The notes under the pieces are model-generated. The model was given only the letters and a program-made list of their open reading frames with translations, ran no database searches and was not told the DNA's origin. Positions 6,689 to 7,061 of a stretch of DNA of 7,061 nt are shown here, piece after piece. The stretch's first letter is position 1, and every line of letters starts with the position of its first letter. The DNA is from Acidobacteriaceae bacterium. Lineage in GTDB: Bacteria > Acidobacteriota > Terriglobia > Terriglobales > Acidobacteriaceae. A program made the position numbers and the translations under genes. The stretch spans positions 5,726 through 12,786 of the forward strand of contig PMWR01000241.1 in the NCBI GenBank assembly GCA_003166055.1. Direction: 5' to 3'.

Positions 6689-7061
6689 CTAATCGATATC
6701 CGGCGATCCTGTGGGCGCTGCGTGCTGGCGGATATAGGATTGTGCGTTAAACTTCTTCGCCGTCGAGACCCCCGACATGGGCCGCACCAGTCCAAAGACC
6801 GGCTTATCAAACCAGGGACGGTCATGGCGACCCACGATCGCCCACGCAATGCCCGCGTAGCCGTTGGGGTCGCGCCCGTCGAGCTCATATTTATCGTTGA
6901 GCATCACCGCCCATTCGAAGGCGCGGGCCGGATCGGGCGCCCACTCGAGGATTTTCTTCGCCCAGTACATCCGCATGTAGCCATGCATCCATCCGGTTTC
7001 GACCATCTGTCGCTGGGCCGCATTCCATAGCTCGTCGCCGGTCTCTGCCCGCTCCAATTGC
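6689..7061 (-). CDS. Class II CPD photolyase, C-terminal part (5'-truncated by the window edge)
   Basis: Deoxyribodipyrimidine photolyase of class II. It uses FADH- and blue light to split cyclobutane pyrimidine dimers in DNA. The last ~123 of roughly 450-480 residues are present, in the helical FAD-binding domain. Diagnostic segments are ELWNAAQRQMVETGWMHGYM, MYWAKKILEW and NDKYELDGRDPNGYAGIAWA. Three tryptophans (in ELWN, MYWA and ILEW) are spaced 21 and 7 apart, and an Asn lies 15 residues after the last. This matches, from memory, W360/W381/W388 and N403 of the Methanosarcina mazei enzyme, the electron-transfer triad and the flavin-contacting Asn. The first codons in view read Q-L-E-R, so the TTG at 7057 is internal rather than a start. 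The stop is TAG at 6691-6689 after a short polar tail. It reads toward the giant gene, 186 bp away, with no clear functional link. Confidence 0.97.
   Translation of the reverse strand, partial: QLERAETGDELWNAAQRQMVETGWMHGYMRMYWAKKILEWAPDPARAFEWAVMLNDKYELDGRDPNGYAGIAWAIVGRHDRPWFDKPVFGLVRPMSGVSTAKKFNAQSYIRQHAAPTGSPDID

Noticed and set aside
6670..6690. Stem AGCCG/CGGCT with inner TGCGCGCA palindrome as photolyase terminator
   Set aside because: The arms are only 5 bp with a mismatched interior, the stem overlaps the stop codon, and no T-run follows on the minus strand.
6689..7057. Photolyase fragment as a complete small gene starting with TTG at 7057
   Set aside because: The frame continues off the window edge and the sequence aligns with the interior of class II photolyases, so it is a 5'-truncated gene.

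Overview
The window carries four protein-coding genes, all on the minus strand. In transcription order they are: the 3' end of a class II CPD photolyase gene, a 1735-codon gene for a giant secreted or membrane-anchored protein, gatC, and the 5' part of gatA. The sequence is GC-rich. Three things point to an acidobacterium, probably class Terriglobia, as inference rather than proof: tandem ASH ('choice-of-anchor D') domains behind an Asp-box beta-propeller, a peculiar C-terminal tail (basic and hydrophobic segments, Cys, poly-Gly, final beta strands), and the wording of the GatC and GatA motifs. No tRNA, rRNA, CRISPR array or insertion sequence was seen.

Right edge (6689-7061): the last ~123 residues of a DNA repair photolyase, with its FAD and electron-transfer motifs intact. 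Positions 6503-6688 form a 186-bp gap. On the minus strand it holds a perfect TATAAT hexamer, a purine-rich Shine-Dalgarno-like tract and a perfect 7-bp hairpin just before the start of the giant gene.

Centre (1295-6502): one uninterrupted gene. The protein has an export signal, a basic linker, about 800 residues of Asp-box propeller blades, six ASH domains, and a last Ig-like domain. That last domain appears to be split by a membrane hairpin with an embedded lipobox cysteine and a 15-glycine linker. This tail is the most interesting feature of the window. It suggests that the large surface protein is anchored by a lipidated, strand-donating tail.

Left part (1-1160): gatC and gatA encode two subunits of the tRNA-dependent Asp-tRNA(Asn)/Glu-tRNA(Gln) amidotransferase; gatB is not in the window. 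The 134-bp gap before gatC contains a possible 40-codon leader ORF with a strong ribosome binding site that ends in an ATGA overlap with gatC. The photolyase and the giant surface protein have no evident functional link to the amidotransferase genes beyond shared orientation.
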